Source: Planctomycetota bacterium
Lineage (GTDB): Bacteria; Planctomycetota; Phycisphaerae; Phycisphaerales; Phycisphaeraceae
Assembly: GCA_021413865.1 (NCBI GenBank)
Contig: JAIOPN010000004.1
Span: 16,898-80,897, forward strand
Direction of reading: 5' to 3'
Length of the DNA: 64,000 nucleotides
The notes beneath the pieces were generated by a model that was given only the letters and a program-made list of their open reading frames with translations, had not been told where the DNA came from and made no database searches. The position numbers were made by a program, and so were the translations under genes. This document shows, piece after piece, positions 24,726 through 33,693 of this stretch (position 1 is the first letter of the stretch; each line of letters opens with the position of its first letter).

Positions 24726-26018
24726 TCACACCCCGCGGATCATGTAGGCCTGCATGATGCCCGACTCGTCGGAGTTGAAGAAGGCGGTCTTGCCGTCGGG
24801 TGAGAGAAACGGATGCGGGTGGGCGGACTTGTAGAACGCCGTGCGCGTGTCGAGCAGGTAGGTCCACCTGGCCGGGGCGTCGCTGAGCGGCTTGCCCAGT
24901 TCCGCCATCCAGAGCTGGCAGCCGCGCGGCTGGAGCGGGTTGTAGTCCACGATAAACCGCTCACCGGCGATGTCGGTGGCGAAGTGGAAGAACCGCGACG
25001 GCCCGCCCGGGAAGTTGCGGCTGACCTCGTGCCGCTGAGCCCCGGGGCTGGCGACGCCGACGTGCCCGGCGTACGGCACCACGTTGCCCTCGACGATCTG
25101 CTCCTCGTGCGCGGCCCACTTGTCGCCGCTGGGATGGGTCACCTCGACGGGTTTGTCGGCGCGGCCGACGGTGGAGATCGCCACGTCGCTCCGGCCGCGC
25201 CAGCACTGGTGGCCCTGGCAGGCCTCCTTCATGTTCCGGCCCCATGGGAGGTTCCGGAAGTCCGTACCGTCGTCGCGGATGACGTGGATGTCCGCCCCGG
25301 GCGAGCCATCGCCCCAGCTGCCACAGCCCTTGGTGATCGTGCCGTCGGGGGCGGTGACGTTGTCGTGGTTGTCCTGGATCAAGAGGTCGTGCGACCGCTC
25401 GGGGTCAAGCGAGCGCGAGTATTGCGGGTGCAGGTTGCAGAACGACTGGCCCTCGAGGATGACCTCGGCGGTGGCGCGCTCGATGTCGAACTTGAGCAGG
25501 CCCCACGGGGCGTAGTTCCGCCGGCCGTCGCCGAAGTAGCAGGCGGTGACGAACCGCTTGCCGTCGGAGGAGATGGTCGAGAGCGGGTAAACGTGCGACG
25601 GCCGGCAGAGCGTGCCGGTGGGCGGCTTATCCACGACGACGATGGTCTCGGCGGGCCCGCCCATAAACGGCCGGCGGCGCAGCGTGAGTTTCCCCGCGTT
25701 CACTTCCGTCTGGTTGACCAGGTAATAAAACCACTTGCCATCGGGCGAGACGGAGGGCGTGGTGGGGCCGACCTCATCGGTGAGCGGCGTGATTTTGCCC
25801 GTGGCGACCTCGCAGAGCATGTAGCGGTGCTCGGGGTCGCTCTTCTCGCTGCCGTGCGCGTGGCTGGAGCGGTGCAGGATGAAGTGCTTCGAGTCGGGTG
25901 AGAATATCTGCGCCTCCATATAGACGTGCGTGGAGGGGACGGTTTTTTCGTTGGTGAGCTGGAAGACCTCGACGCCTTTGGGAGAGCGGGCGTCGAGCAG
26001 GTCGGGGCGGGGGATCAT
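24726..26018 (-). CDS. Oligogalacturonate lyase-like beta-propeller protein
   Basis: 430 residues without a signal peptide. Repeated propeller strands include 'AQIFSPDSKHFILH', 'PSVSPDGKWFYYLV', 'TISSDGKRFVTACYF' and 'HPFLSPDGKTAFFNSD', as in PL22 oligogalacturonate lyases and related seven-bladed WD40-like enzymes. Several conserved His lie in 'CNLHPQYS', 'QGHQCWRG' and 'RFFHFATDI', consistent with a metal or catalytic His. It lies beside a heparinase-like and an epimerase gene, which suggests intracellular degradation of an uronic-acid polysaccharide. It could also be a non-enzymatic propeller. Confidence 0.7.
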   Translation of the reverse strand: MIPRPDLLDARSPKGVEVFQLTNEKTVPSTHVYMEAQIFSPDSKHFILHRSSHAHGSEKSDPEHRYMLCEVATGKITPLTDEVGPTTPSVSPDGKWFYYLVNQTEVNAGKLTLRRRPFMGGPAETIVVVDKPPTGTLCRPSHVYPLSTISSDGKRFVTACYFGDGRRNYAPWGLLKFDIERATAEVILEGQSFCNLHPQYSRSLDPERSHDLLIQDNHDNVTAPDGTITKGCGSWGDGSPGADIHVIRDDGTDFRNLPWGRNMKEACQGHQCWRGRSDVAISTVGRADKPVEVTHPSGDKWAAHEEQIVEGNVVPYAGHVGVASPGAQRHEVSRNFPGGPSRFFHFATDIAGERFIVDYNPLQPRGCQLWMAELGKPLSDAPARWTYLLDTRTAFYKSAHPHPFLSPDGKTAFFNSDESGIMQAYMIRGV

Positions 26019-26048
26019 GGTGGTTTCCTGGAAAGCGGGTCGAACAGA

Positions 26049-28148
26049 TTACTGTGCCACAAGCCCCTCGGGGCCGAAGGTGACGATGCGGAGACCCTTC
26101 GGGATCGCGACCTCGACACGGATGTTGCCGTTGACCTCGCGGGCCTTGACGCCGCGGACGACCGAGCCGTCGCCGGAGAGGTCGTACACGCAGACGAAGC
26201 GGGTCTCCTTGGCGTTGCGTCGGCGGATAAGCGTGGGCGTCTTCTGGCTGGTGTTGTAACCGATGCCCATGCAGTTGATGAGCTGTTCACCGGGTTCATA
26301 CAACAGCCACGTGACGAGTCGGCGCTGGCCGGCGACGAACTCCCACGTCGAGTTGCGGGTGAACGTGCGGGCCGACGCCTCGGTGAGGTGCTGGTAGCCG
26401 TCGTGGTCGCCGGGCGTGATCGGCTTGGCGACGGGGGCGGGCCCCGCACCGACGGGCTCCACGCGGTCGGCGACGGCGTGGGCGAGCAGGTCGATCTGCG
26501 TCTTGTCGCCCGCCTTCACGTCGAACACGTCAACGAGAATCCCGTCGCCCAGGGCCAGGTAACGCGTCAGCGTCGCCCCCGGGTAGGCCCCGGTGCTCCG
26601 CGTGGCGCAGGCGGACCACTGCTTGTTCTCCGTCATCCAGAGGAGCTTGCCGGCGTCCTCCTTCTGCGTTTCGCCACCGAGGGTGACGGTGTTGTGCGCG
26701 GCGGTCTGCTTGACCCATGACTTGTATTCCTTGTGCGAATAGGTGAGCCGGCCGGGGTCGAGCAGCCACTCGCGGCCATCGGCGTAGAGCATGAGGTTGA
26801 GCTTGTCGTAGTGGCCGTGCCCGCCGCCGTGCGGGCCGTAGTCGAGGAAGGTGCACGCCGCGCCGGCCCCGCTGCCGCGCCGGAGGATCGCCAGGCCCAC
26901 GCCCGTGAGCGCCTCGCTCTTGAGCGCGGGGGGCCACTCCACCTTCGCGTCCATGCCGAGCATGGCGTGCAACCGGTCGGCGTTCCCGCGCGCCACGGCC
27001 TGCGCGAGCACTGGGTCGTGGTACGTCTTCCAGCCCCACTCGAACGCCCAGGCGAATACGCCCGTGTCCGCCGGGTCGGAGTCGTTGATCGCCGGGTACT
27101 GGCCGTTGGGGTAGGCCGCGCTGAGCGGGCCGGTGATCGTCCTCTTGACCGTCGGGTGGTCCTGGAGGTGCATGCCCAGGTTGCGGGTGATATCGACGGT
27201 GGCGAGCAGCGCCTGCAAGGCGTAGTTGTGGTACGCGACGGTGCCCTCGTTCCACAGGCCGTCGGGGCCGACGTTGGTGGCGATTTGATCGAGCACGCCG
27301 TCGTGCATCGTCATCACGCGGTCGATCAACTTGGCATCGCCGAGCGTGGCACCGACGGCGATCATGCCCCCGTTGAACCACGTCTGGTGATTGCTCGTTT
27401 GTGTGAACCGCGTGAGTGAATCAGCGGTGGCGCGGAAGAAATCCTGTTCGACGTGTTTGCGGTCCGCGTCCGACCAGACCTTCGACCCGCGCGTCAGGTC
27501 GTAACCCCGGGCCAGGCGGATCACCCCCACCGCCTCGTCCAGGCTCTGCACGTAACGCCTCCCGCCCAGCGGCGCGAACATCCCCGTGTGGCCCCAGCGG
27601 TCCAGCCGAGCGGGGTAGGTGTGGTAATCGTCGGCGAGTTTAATGAGGATGCGGCGCACGCCGGCGGCATAACGCTCATCGCCCGTCCACGCGTAGGCCC
27701 AGCCCAGCGTGACCGAGGCGTTCTCGATGTCGGCGTGCATCAAACAGCGGTACGCCGCGTTGGTACGGTCGTCGGTATAGACCTTCCCGCAGGTCGGGCA
27801 CTTGTGCTCGGTAAGCGTGATCTTCTGGAGCGTCGAGCCGTCGTCGGGGCAGGCGTAATAGAAGACCCACGACCCGTACCCCTCGGGCAGCGGCGGCGGG
27901 TTATCGACCAGGATGTCCCCCGCGCGGACGGCGGCGTCCCGCCTCGCCTGGGCGTCGGGCGCGGCCTTCATCGCCGCGAGTTCCTGCGCCGTCGTCGCGA
28001 CGCGCGGCGGGTCGGGGAACGTCGGTTGGCCGGGGTCGAACGCCGCCGGCTTTGCCGCCGCATCGCCCTTCGCCTCCTCGGCCGCGCTCACCCGGGCGCA
28101 CCCCGCCGCCACGACCATCATCAACATCACCGGCCATTGAATACGCAT
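26049..28148 (-). CDS. Heparinase II/III-family polysaccharide lyase, predicted lipoprotein
   Basis: 699 residues. The N-terminus 'MLMMVVAAGCARVSA' has a lipobox, so export and lipid anchoring are likely. A zinc-ribbon-like segment 'YYACPDDGST...HKCPTCGKVY' (about residues 98-125) precedes an alpha/alpha-toroid region with 'NHQTWFNGGM' and 'GLWNEGTVAYHNYALQALL'. The C-terminal heparinase II/III-like beta part carries 'GPHGGGHGHYDKLNLMLYA', containing the expected His/Tyr. It probably cleaves uronic-acid polysaccharide in the periplasm. It starts 12 bases downstream of the epimerase gene. Confidence 0.82.
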   Translation of the reverse strand: MRIQWPVMLMMVVAAGCARVSAAEEAKGDAAAKPAAFDPGQPTFPDPPRVATTAQELAAMKAAPDAQARRDAAVRAGDILVDNPPPLPEGYGSWVFYYACPDDGSTLQKITLTEHKCPTCGKVYTDDRTNAAYRCLMHADIENASVTLGWAYAWTGDERYAAGVRRILIKLADDYHTYPARLDRWGHTGMFAPLGGRRYVQSLDEAVGVIRLARGYDLTRGSKVWSDADRKHVEQDFFRATADSLTRFTQTSNHQTWFNGGMIAVGATLGDAKLIDRVMTMHDGVLDQIATNVGPDGLWNEGTVAYHNYALQALLATVDITRNLGMHLQDHPTVKRTITGPLSAAYPNGQYPAINDSDPADTGVFAWAFEWGWKTYHDPVLAQAVARGNADRLHAMLGMDAKVEWPPALKSEALTGVGLAILRRGSGAGAACTFLDYGPHGGGHGHYDKLNLMLYADGREWLLDPGRLTYSHKEYKSWVKQTAAHNTVTLGGETQKEDAGKLLWMTENKQWSACATRSTGAYPGATLTRYLALGDGILVDVFDVKAGDKTQIDLLAHAVADRVEPVGAGPAPVAKPITPGDHDGYQHLTEASARTFTRNSTWEFVAGQRRLVTWLLYEPGEQLINCMGIGYNTSQKTPTLIRRRNAKETRFVCVYDLSGDGSVVRGVKAREVNGNIRVEVAIPKGLRIVTFGPEGLVAQ

Positions 28149-28160
28149 GTTTCACTCCGT

Positions 28161-29021
28161 TCAGGAAACGATCTGGTTGTCGCGCGGCGTCCAGCCCGTC
28201 TCCGCCGTGATCCGCGAGATATCCACGACGCTCGTGATCTGATCGATCGGCCTCCTGAGTGGTACGCCCGCCATGAACCGGTGGATCAGCTCGCCGGCGG
28301 GCATGTTCAGGAAATTCCCCGTCGAGGCGGGCAGGTAAATCCTCGCCCCCGACCCGGCGCCGAGTTTCTCCGCGTTCAGGATCGCCGCGACCAGCCTCGC
28401 CCCGTCGAGGTAGCTCATGAAGGAGAACGCCAGGCGGCGCGCCCAGCGCAGGTCGCCCGCGAGCTTGGCGGGCACCTCGCGGAAGCGCTCCATCGGCGCC
28501 ATCCACGGGAAGCGCACCGAGACGCAGCCCACGCCGTAGAGCTTCGAGAAGTATTCCAGCATGACCTCGGCGAGCTGCTTGCTCAGCGCGTAGGGGTTTG
28601 TGGGTTTGGCGGGCGTGTCGCCATCCATCGGCAGCGGCGGCGGTGGAGCGTCAGGGTCGTCGCCCGGCAGACGCGGCACGCTGGCCACGACCTGGATCGA
28701 GCTGGCGAAGACGATCCGCTTGGCGCCCGCGTTGATCGCCGCCTGGAACACGTTCATGTTCATGGCCGTGTTCTCGCCCAGGATCATCTGCGGATCGGGC
28801 GGGATGAAGTCGGTGTGGTTGCCCAGGTGCGCCACCGCGTCGATGCCGACAATCACCCGGTCCACCGCGGGCCGGTCGAGCAGGTTCATCACGTGGACCT
28901 TCACGGGCAAGTCGCCGCGATCGACCAGGTCGATGGCGATCACCTCGTGCCCCTGCTCGGTGAGCAGGCGGCAGACACCGGACCCCAACCCGCCGGACGC
29001 ACCCGTGACCACGATCTTCAT
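28161..29021 (-). CDS. NAD(P)-dependent epimerase/dehydratase (extended SDR)
   Basis: 286 residues from ATG 29021. The Rossmann motif is 'VTGASGGLGSGVCRLL'. The active-site Ser region is 'FASSIQVVA', and the YxxxK box is 'YALSKQLAE'. Best fits are uronate dehydrogenases or sugar nucleotide epimerases. It leads a minus-strand group with the heparinase- and oligogalacturonate-lyase-like genes, consistent with uronate breakdown, but substrate specificity cannot be read from the sequence. Confidence 0.82.
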   Translation of the reverse strand: MKIVVTGASGGLGSGVCRLLTEQGHEVIAIDLVDRGDLPVKVHVMNLLDRPAVDRVIVGIDAVAHLGNHTDFIPPDPQMILGENTAMNMNVFQAAINAGAKRIVFASSIQVVASVPRLPGDDPDAPPPPLPMDGDTPAKPTNPYALSKQLAEVMLEYFSKLYGVGCVSVRFPWMAPMERFREVPAKLAGDLRWARRLAFSFMSYLDGARLVAAILNAEKLGAGSGARIYLPASTGNFLNMPAGELIHRFMAGVPLRRPIDQITSVVDISRITAETGWTPRDNQIVS

Positions 29022-29126
29022 GGAGTTGCCTCGTATTCGGATGGCGATCCGAAGGAAGAGAATCGTAAGGCCGGGGCGATGACCGTACAATCGTGCACGA
29101 AGTAAAGATCAAAGGCATACGCGGAC

Positions 29127-29858
29127 ATGATCGAACTGGGCGTCAATATCGACCACGTGGCGACGATCCGCCAGGCGCGCAAGACCTACGAGCCCGACCC
29201 CGTCTGGGCCGCCGCCGAGGCGGAGCTGGGCGGCGCGGACGGCATCACTATCCATCTCCGCGAGGACCGGCGGCACATCCAGGACCGGGACGTCCGCCTC
29301 CTGCGCGAGACGGTGGCCCGCAAGCTGAACCTCGAGCTGAGCCTGGCGGATTCGATCGTCGCCATCGCCTGCGGGGTGAAGCCCGACCAAGCGACGCTGG
29401 TGCCCGAGAAGCGTGAGGAAGTGACCACCGAGGGCGGGTTGGATATCGTCGCCCAGGCGGCGCGGACGCGCGAGGCGCTCCGACGGCTGCACGACGCGGG
29501 CATCGTGAGCAGCGCCTTCATCGAGCCGGACACGAAGCAGATCGAGCAGGCGCGCACGCTGGGTTTCGCGGCGGTGGAGCTGCACACGGGCACCTACGCC
29601 AACGCCAAAGACGAGTCCGCCGTGGCCCGTGAGTTGCAGCGGCTGACCGAGGCCGGGGAACTGGTTCGGAAACTGGGGATGAAACTCCACGCCGGGCACG
29701 GGCTGAACTACCACAACACCGTGGCGGTGGCGAAGATCGCGGGCATGGCGGAGCTGAACATCGGCCATTCCATCGTGAGCCGGGCGGTGTTCGTGGGCCT
29801 GCGCCAGGCCGTCGCCGAGATGAAGCGGCTCATGGTCGACGCGGTGGGTTCCCGATAA
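29127..29858 (+). CDS. pdxJ: Pyridoxine 5'-phosphate synthase
   Basis: 243 residues, full length. PdxJ condenses 1-deoxyxylulose 5-phosphate with 3-amino-2-oxopropyl phosphate in DXP-dependent vitamin B6 synthesis. Motifs: '[16 protein letters not shown]', '[18 protein letters not shown]', '[15 protein letters not shown]', '[12 protein letters not shown]', 'ELHTGTYA' and '[10 protein letters not shown]', covering phosphate-binding and catalytic residues. It is divergent from the epimerase gene and followed 33 bases later by an exported SGNH-like gene. Confidence 0.95.
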   Translation: MIELGVNIDHVATIRQARKTYEPDPVWAAAEAELGGADGITIHLREDRRHIQDRDVRLLRETVARKLNLELSLADSIVAIACGVKPDQATLVPEKREEVTTEGGLDIVAQAARTREALRRLHDAGIVSSAFIEPDTKQIEQARTLGFAAVELHTGTYANAKDESAVARELQRLTEAGELVRKLGMKLHAGHGLNYHNTVAVAKIAGMAELNIGHSIVSRAVFVGLRQAVAEMKRLMVDAVGSR

Positions 29859-29891
29859 ATCTGGAGCCATCCGCAAACAGAGAGGCCGCCC

Positions 29892-30917
29892 GTGAAACAG
29901 ACACACACCACACGATCGCTCTTCGTCGCCGCCCTTCTCGCCGCGGCCGCCCTCGCCACCCCGCTCCGAGCCGAGCCTCCGGCCACCCAGCCCGCCGGCG
30001 AACCCAAGCTCGTTGCCATGAAGTTCGACCGCGTGATCCAGAAGGGGGACCACGTCCTCTTTGTCGGCGACGAGGTCACCCAGCAGATGTACTACACCCG
30101 CGCCGTCGCCGCGGCGATCATCTCCATGCGGCCCGACGACAACCTCCGCTTCTACAACGGCGGCTACGACGGCGCGACCGCCGAGTCGGCGATCAAGTGG
30201 ATCGACGACCTGATGGGCCTGGCGAAACCGACCGTCGTGTTCATCTCATTCGGCCTCAACGAGCTGGGCACGCCCGGCACCGACGAGGACCGCGCCGTAC
30301 GATACGAGAAGTCGCTCGCATCGCTGGTCGAACGCATCCAGAAGTTCCCCACCGTCAAGCGGGTCATCGTGATGAGCCCGGCCCCGGTGCTCCGCCCCGA
30401 CGACACGGAGAAGAACCTGAGCCCGGAGAACACCACGCTGCTCGCCCTGTCGCACGCCGCCGGGCGCGTCGCCGTGGCGCGGGGCGCGGCGTACATCGAC
30501 CTGGTCGAGTTCCCCCGCGAGGTCTTCGTGAAGTCCACCATGAGCCCGGGCCCGCCGCTGGCGATCAACAACCGCCTGCCCTCTGAGATCGGTCACATCG
30601 TGATCGCCAGCGTGATCCTGCACGGCATCGGCGTGACGCCCGAGATGCTCGACCCCAAAGGCTGGGCGCCCCTCGCGCCGCGGCAGATGCACCGCATCCG
30701 CCAGGCGCTGGCGCTCAACTTCAAGCCGACCTCGCTCGGGGCCAACGACGTCAGCCGAGACCTCTACGGCAGCTTCCGCGTGTTTGACGAACGATTCTTC
30801 AAGCTCTGGCGCCTGTCGGGCCGGAACCCCGCGGTGCCCCCGCGCGACGCGCTGCTACCGCAGGTCGAAGAGGCGTGGGCGGATGTCCGCGCCGCGACGC
30901 TGAATTACAAGGATTAG
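29892..30917 (+). CDS. Exported SGNH/GDSL hydrolase-fold protein with Ser replaced
   Basis: 341 residues with a signal peptide ('SLFVAALLAAAALATPLRAEPP'). SGNH blocks can be traced: I 'VLFVGDEVTQQMYY' (usually GDSIT), II 'YNGGYDGATAES', III 'FISFGLNELG' (usually GxND), V 'LPSEIGHIVIAS' with His. The block I nucleophile Ser is Glu here, so classical esterase activity is doubtful. A C-terminal 80-residue extension follows. It may be a binding protein or an altered enzyme acting on cell-surface or imported polysaccharide. Confidence 0.72.
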   Translation: MKQTHTTRSLFVAALLAAAALATPLRAEPPATQPAGEPKLVAMKFDRVIQKGDHVLFVGDEVTQQMYYTRAVAAAIISMRPDDNLRFYNGGYDGATAESAIKWIDDLMGLAKPTVVFISFGLNELGTPGTDEDRAVRYEKSLASLVERIQKFPTVKRVIVMSPAPVLRPDDTEKNLSPENTTLLALSHAAGRVAVARGAAYIDLVEFPREVFVKSTMSPGPPLAINNRLPSEIGHIVIASVILHGIGVTPEMLDPKGWAPLAPRQMHRIRQALALNFKPTSLGANDVSRDLYGSFRVFDERFFKLWRLSGRNPAVPPRDALLPQVEEAWADVRAATLNYKD

Positions 30918-30929
30918 CCGCGGGGAGCG

Positions 30930-31409
30930 TCAAACCTTCTTCTTATGCGTCGGCCGGCGCGGAGTCTTTTTCTTCGCGTCCTTATTCGCCTGGCCGCGCA
31001 CCAGCAGCACGGGGATGCCGGTGCGGTGGCGGACCTCCGATGCGACGCTGCCCAGGAGCAGGTCGCTGAGCAGGCGGTGGCCGTGAGTGGACATGGCGAT
31101 CAGGTCGCAACCCCTCTCCTCGGCGGCCTCAAGGATCTTGTCCGTCGGGTCCCCCATCGCCAGCACCGCTTCCACCTCGAAACCATCCGACGCCAGGTCG
31201 CGTCGGCACTTCTCCAGGTATTTACGGTCGTCGGTGATCTCGGGTGAGTCCCCGAGATTGAGGCTTTTCTGGTTGCGCGCGACAAACCCGTCGGCGACGT
31301 GGATGAGCGTGAGCTTCGCCCCCGTGAGCCTGGCTAGCCTGCGGATGTGCGCCAGGATCGCCGCGTCGGCGGCCGAGTTGTCCAGCGGCATGAGGATGTG
31401 CTTGTACAT
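30930..31409 (-). CDS. Universal stress protein
   Basis: 159 residues from ATG 31409 ('MYKHILMPLDNS'). UspA fold: 'LTLIHVADG' strand, 'GDPTDKILEAAEERGCDLIA' and the phosphate loop 'STHGHRLLSDLLLGSVASEV'. The loop lacks the second Gly of the classical ATP-binding GxxG, so nucleotide binding is uncertain. A Lys/Arg-rich tail (KKKTPRRPTHKKK) is unusual. It ends the mntH transcription unit, starting 17 bases after mntH, so it is probably co-expressed. Confidence 0.82.
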   Translation of the reverse strand: MYKHILMPLDNSAADAAILAHIRRLARLTGAKLTLIHVADGFVARNQKSLNLGDSPEITDDRKYLEKCRRDLASDGFEVEAVLAMGDPTDKILEAAEERGCDLIAMSTHGHRLLSDLLLGSVASEVRHRTGIPVLLVRGQANKDAKKKTPRRPTHKKKV

Positions 31410-31426
31410 GGTCGCTCCCGGTCGGC

Positions 31427-32836
31427 TCACTTGCCGCTGGTCCACTCGCGGAATGTCTGCCAGAGCAGGTACACATTGGGGACGATGATCATCAGCGTGA
31501 CGATCCACGCCACGGTCTGGAGCCATGGCTTATTCACGAAACGCCCCATCTTGGCCTTCTCACTGGTGAACATTACCAGCGGGACGACGGCGAAGCTCAG
31601 TTGCAGGGAGAGGATCACCTGGCTGAGGACCAGCAGCTTGCCGACGCCGGTCTCGCCGTACATCGCCGCGACGACGACCGCCGGGCCGATGGCGATGACG
31701 CGCGTGAGCAGGCGGCGCATCCACGGCCGCAAGCGGATGTTGAGGAACCCCTCCATGACGATCTGGCCCGCCATGGTGCCGGTGAGGGTCGAGTTCTGAC
31801 CGGAGGCGAGCAGCGCGATGGCGAAGAAGAAGCTCGCCAGCGGCACGCCGAGCGTCGGGCTCAGGAGGTGGTAGGCGTCGGCGATGTCGGCGACGCCCTC
31901 GTGCTCCGTGCCGTGGAACGTCGCGGCGCTGACGACGAGGATGGCGGCGTTGATAAAGAAGGCCAGGAATAGCGCGACGGTCGAGTCGATGGTGGCGAAC
32001 TTGATCGCCATCGCCTTGCCCTGGTCGGTGCGGGGGTAGGCGCGGGTCTGCACGATGCTCGAGTGCAGGTAAAGATTGTGCGGCATGACGGTCGCGCCCA
32101 GGATGCCGATGGCGATGTAGAGCATGTCGGGGTTGTAGATGATCTGTGCCCGGGGGATCAGGCCGACCAGCATCGGGAATACCGCGGGATGCGAGACGAT
32201 GATCTCGTAAAGGAAACACCCGCTGATCGCCGCGATCAGGGCGCCGACGAGGCACTCGATGTAGCGGAAGCCCTTGTGCTGGAGGAAGAGGACGACGAGC
32301 ACGTCCAGCGCCGTGATGACGACGCCGACGACCAGCGGGATGCCCATGAGCAGGTTGAGCGCGATCGCCGAGCCGATGACCTCGGCCAAATCACAGGCGG
32401 CGATGGCGATCTCGCAGAGCACCCAGAGGAAGAGGGTGACGGGCCTGGAGTAGTGGTCACGGCAGGCCTGCGCCAGGTCGCGGCCCGAGACGATGCCCAG
32501 CTTGAGCGCCAGGTGCTGGAGCAGGATCGCCATGAGGTTGGAGATCAGGATGACCGACAGGAGCGTGTAGCCGAAGCGCGCCCCGCCGGCCAGGTCGGTC
32601 GCCCAGTTGCCCGGGTCCATGTACCCGACGGCGACCATGAGGCCCGGCCCGGAGAAGGCCAGCAGGGTGCGCCAGAAGCCCATGTTCATACCGACGGGCA
32701 CCGAGGAGTGCACCTCGGCGAGCGAGGGCTGACCGACGGCGGTGTGCCAGCCGTCGTCGGGCGGAACGGGTTCGGTCGGTGCGGGGATGCCGCGTGGGCC
32801 GTCCGGTGCTGCGTGAGGCGGGATCGGATCACTCAT
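31427..32836 (-). CDS. mntH: NRAMP-family divalent metal transporter
   Basis: 469 residues with about eleven membrane segments. Metal-site motifs of NRAMP are intact: '[15 protein letters not shown]' in the first segment and '[15 protein letters not shown]' in the sixth. It imports Mn2+ (or Fe2+) with protons. An N-terminal Pro-rich cytoplasmic leader of about 50 residues precedes the first helix. It is divergent from the DtxR/MntR-type regulator with an operator-like repeat between them, pointing to metal-dependent repression. Confidence 0.92.
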   Translation of the reverse strand: MSDPIPPHAAPDGPRGIPAPTEPVPPDDGWHTAVGQPSLAEVHSSVPVGMNMGFWRTLLAFSGPGLMVAVGYMDPGNWATDLAGGARFGYTLLSVILISNLMAILLQHLALKLGIVSGRDLAQACRDHYSRPVTLFLWVLCEIAIAACDLAEVIGSAIALNLLMGIPLVVGVVITALDVLVVLFLQHKGFRYIECLVGALIAAISGCFLYEIIVSHPAVFPMLVGLIPRAQIIYNPDMLYIAIGILGATVMPHNLYLHSSIVQTRAYPRTDQGKAMAIKFATIDSTVALFLAFFINAAILVVSAATFHGTEHEGVADIADAYHLLSPTLGVPLASFFFAIALLASGQNSTLTGTMAGQIVMEGFLNIRLRPWMRRLLTRVIAIGPAVVVAAMYGETGVGKLLVLSQVILSLQLSFAVVPLVMFTSEKAKMGRFVNKPWLQTVAWIVTLMIIVPNVYLLWQTFREWTSGK

Positions 32837-32912
32837 GGTTCGCGGACTCCATTCCTCCGGGGTCGCAGCGTCTCCCCCGTCGCCACCGGCCCGTCACATG
32901 AAAACCGTGGCT

Positions 32913-32933
32913 TTTTGGACGCCCAAAATGATA
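32913..32933 (-). promoter_or_regulatory. mntH promoter -10 and overlapping operator-like inverted repeat
   Basis: TTTTGG (32913-32918) and CCAAAA (32923-32928) form a perfect 6-bp inverted repeat around ACGC. On the minus strand a -10-like TATCAT (32933-32928) directly precedes it, so the repeat would cover the mntH start point. It sits between mntH and the divergent mntR-type gene, where an MntR site is expected. The exact operator sequence of this regulator is unknown. Confidence 0.45.
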
Positions 32934-33015
32934 CCTTTGATCAATCGCCCAGACCAAATCCGCTATCATCCCTTTACCGCATCCGACCACCATCACGCAC
33001 GGCAATGCCAGACCC

Positions 33016-33693
33016 ATGCCAAGCACAACCGTTGAGAACTACGTCAAACGGATCTACCTGGAATCTCAGCACGGGGCGGGGAAATCCGGTCTCGTGCCCA
33101 TGGGCCGGCTCGCCTCGGCGGTCGGGGTCGCCCCGGGCACCGCCACGGCCATGATCAAGACCCTGGCGGAGATCGGCATTGTCACTTACGAGCCGCGCGG
33201 CGGCGTGAGGCTCTCCCGCAAGGGCGAGAAGCTCGCGCTCCACGTCCTCCGCCGCCACCGCCTCATCGAATTATTCCTTGTCCGCGTCCTGGGCTTCGAC
33301 TGGGCCGACGTCCACAAGGAGGCCGAGGAGCTCGAACACTCCATCTCCGACGTGCTGCTGGACCGCATCGACGCCTACCTCGACCGACCCGCCTTCGACC
33401 CGCACGGCGACCCCATCCCCACCGCCCGGGGCACCGTGGACAAACGCAGGCTCACCCCCCTTTCCGACACCGCCCCGGGCAGGCGCGTCCACATCGCACG
33501 CGTCATCGACCAGGACGCACGCTTTCTGGGCTTTCTCCAGGAGTCCGGCCTCAAGCCCGGTAGGCACGTCACCGTTGAGTCCCGCGACGACGCCGCCGAC
33601 GCCATCACCCTGCGCACCGCCGACGATCAGACCGTGACCCTCGGCCGCGCCGCCGCCGCCAAACTCCTCGTCGCCGCCGCCGGCAAAGAATGA
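33016..33693 (+). CDS. mntR: DtxR/MntR-family metal-dependent repressor
   Basis: 225 residues. A winged helix at the N-terminus ('VPMGRLASAVGVAPGTATAM', 'YEPRGGVRLSRKGEKLA') leads into the dimerisation/metal domain ('RRHRLIELFLVRVLGFDWAD', 'HKEAEELEHSIS') with its conserved His/Glu ligands, then a C-terminal FeoA/SH3-like domain ('GLKPGRHVTVESRDD'). It should repress mntH when Mn is plentiful. It overlaps the following dehydrogenase gene by four bases (ATGA). Confidence 0.88.
   Translation: MPSTTVENYVKRIYLESQHGAGKSGLVPMGRLASAVGVAPGTATAMIKTLAEIGIVTYEPRGGVRLSRKGEKLALHVLRRHRLIELFLVRVLGFDWADVHKEAEELEHSISDVLLDRIDAYLDRPAFDPHGDPIPTARGTVDKRRLTPLSDTAPGRRVHIARVIDQDARFLGFLQESGLKPGRHVTVESRDDAADAITLRTADDQTVTLGRAAAAKLLVAAAGKE

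Noticed and set aside
27453..29105. 550-codon plus-strand frame opposite the heparinase and epimerase genes
   Set aside because: It crosses two genes with clear motifs and is low-complexity Arg/Val/Gly.
32837..33015. Mn-sensing (yybP-ykoY type) riboswitch upstream of mntH
   Set aside because: No paired-leader structure or conserved loops could be drawn; the inverted repeat fits a protein operator better.
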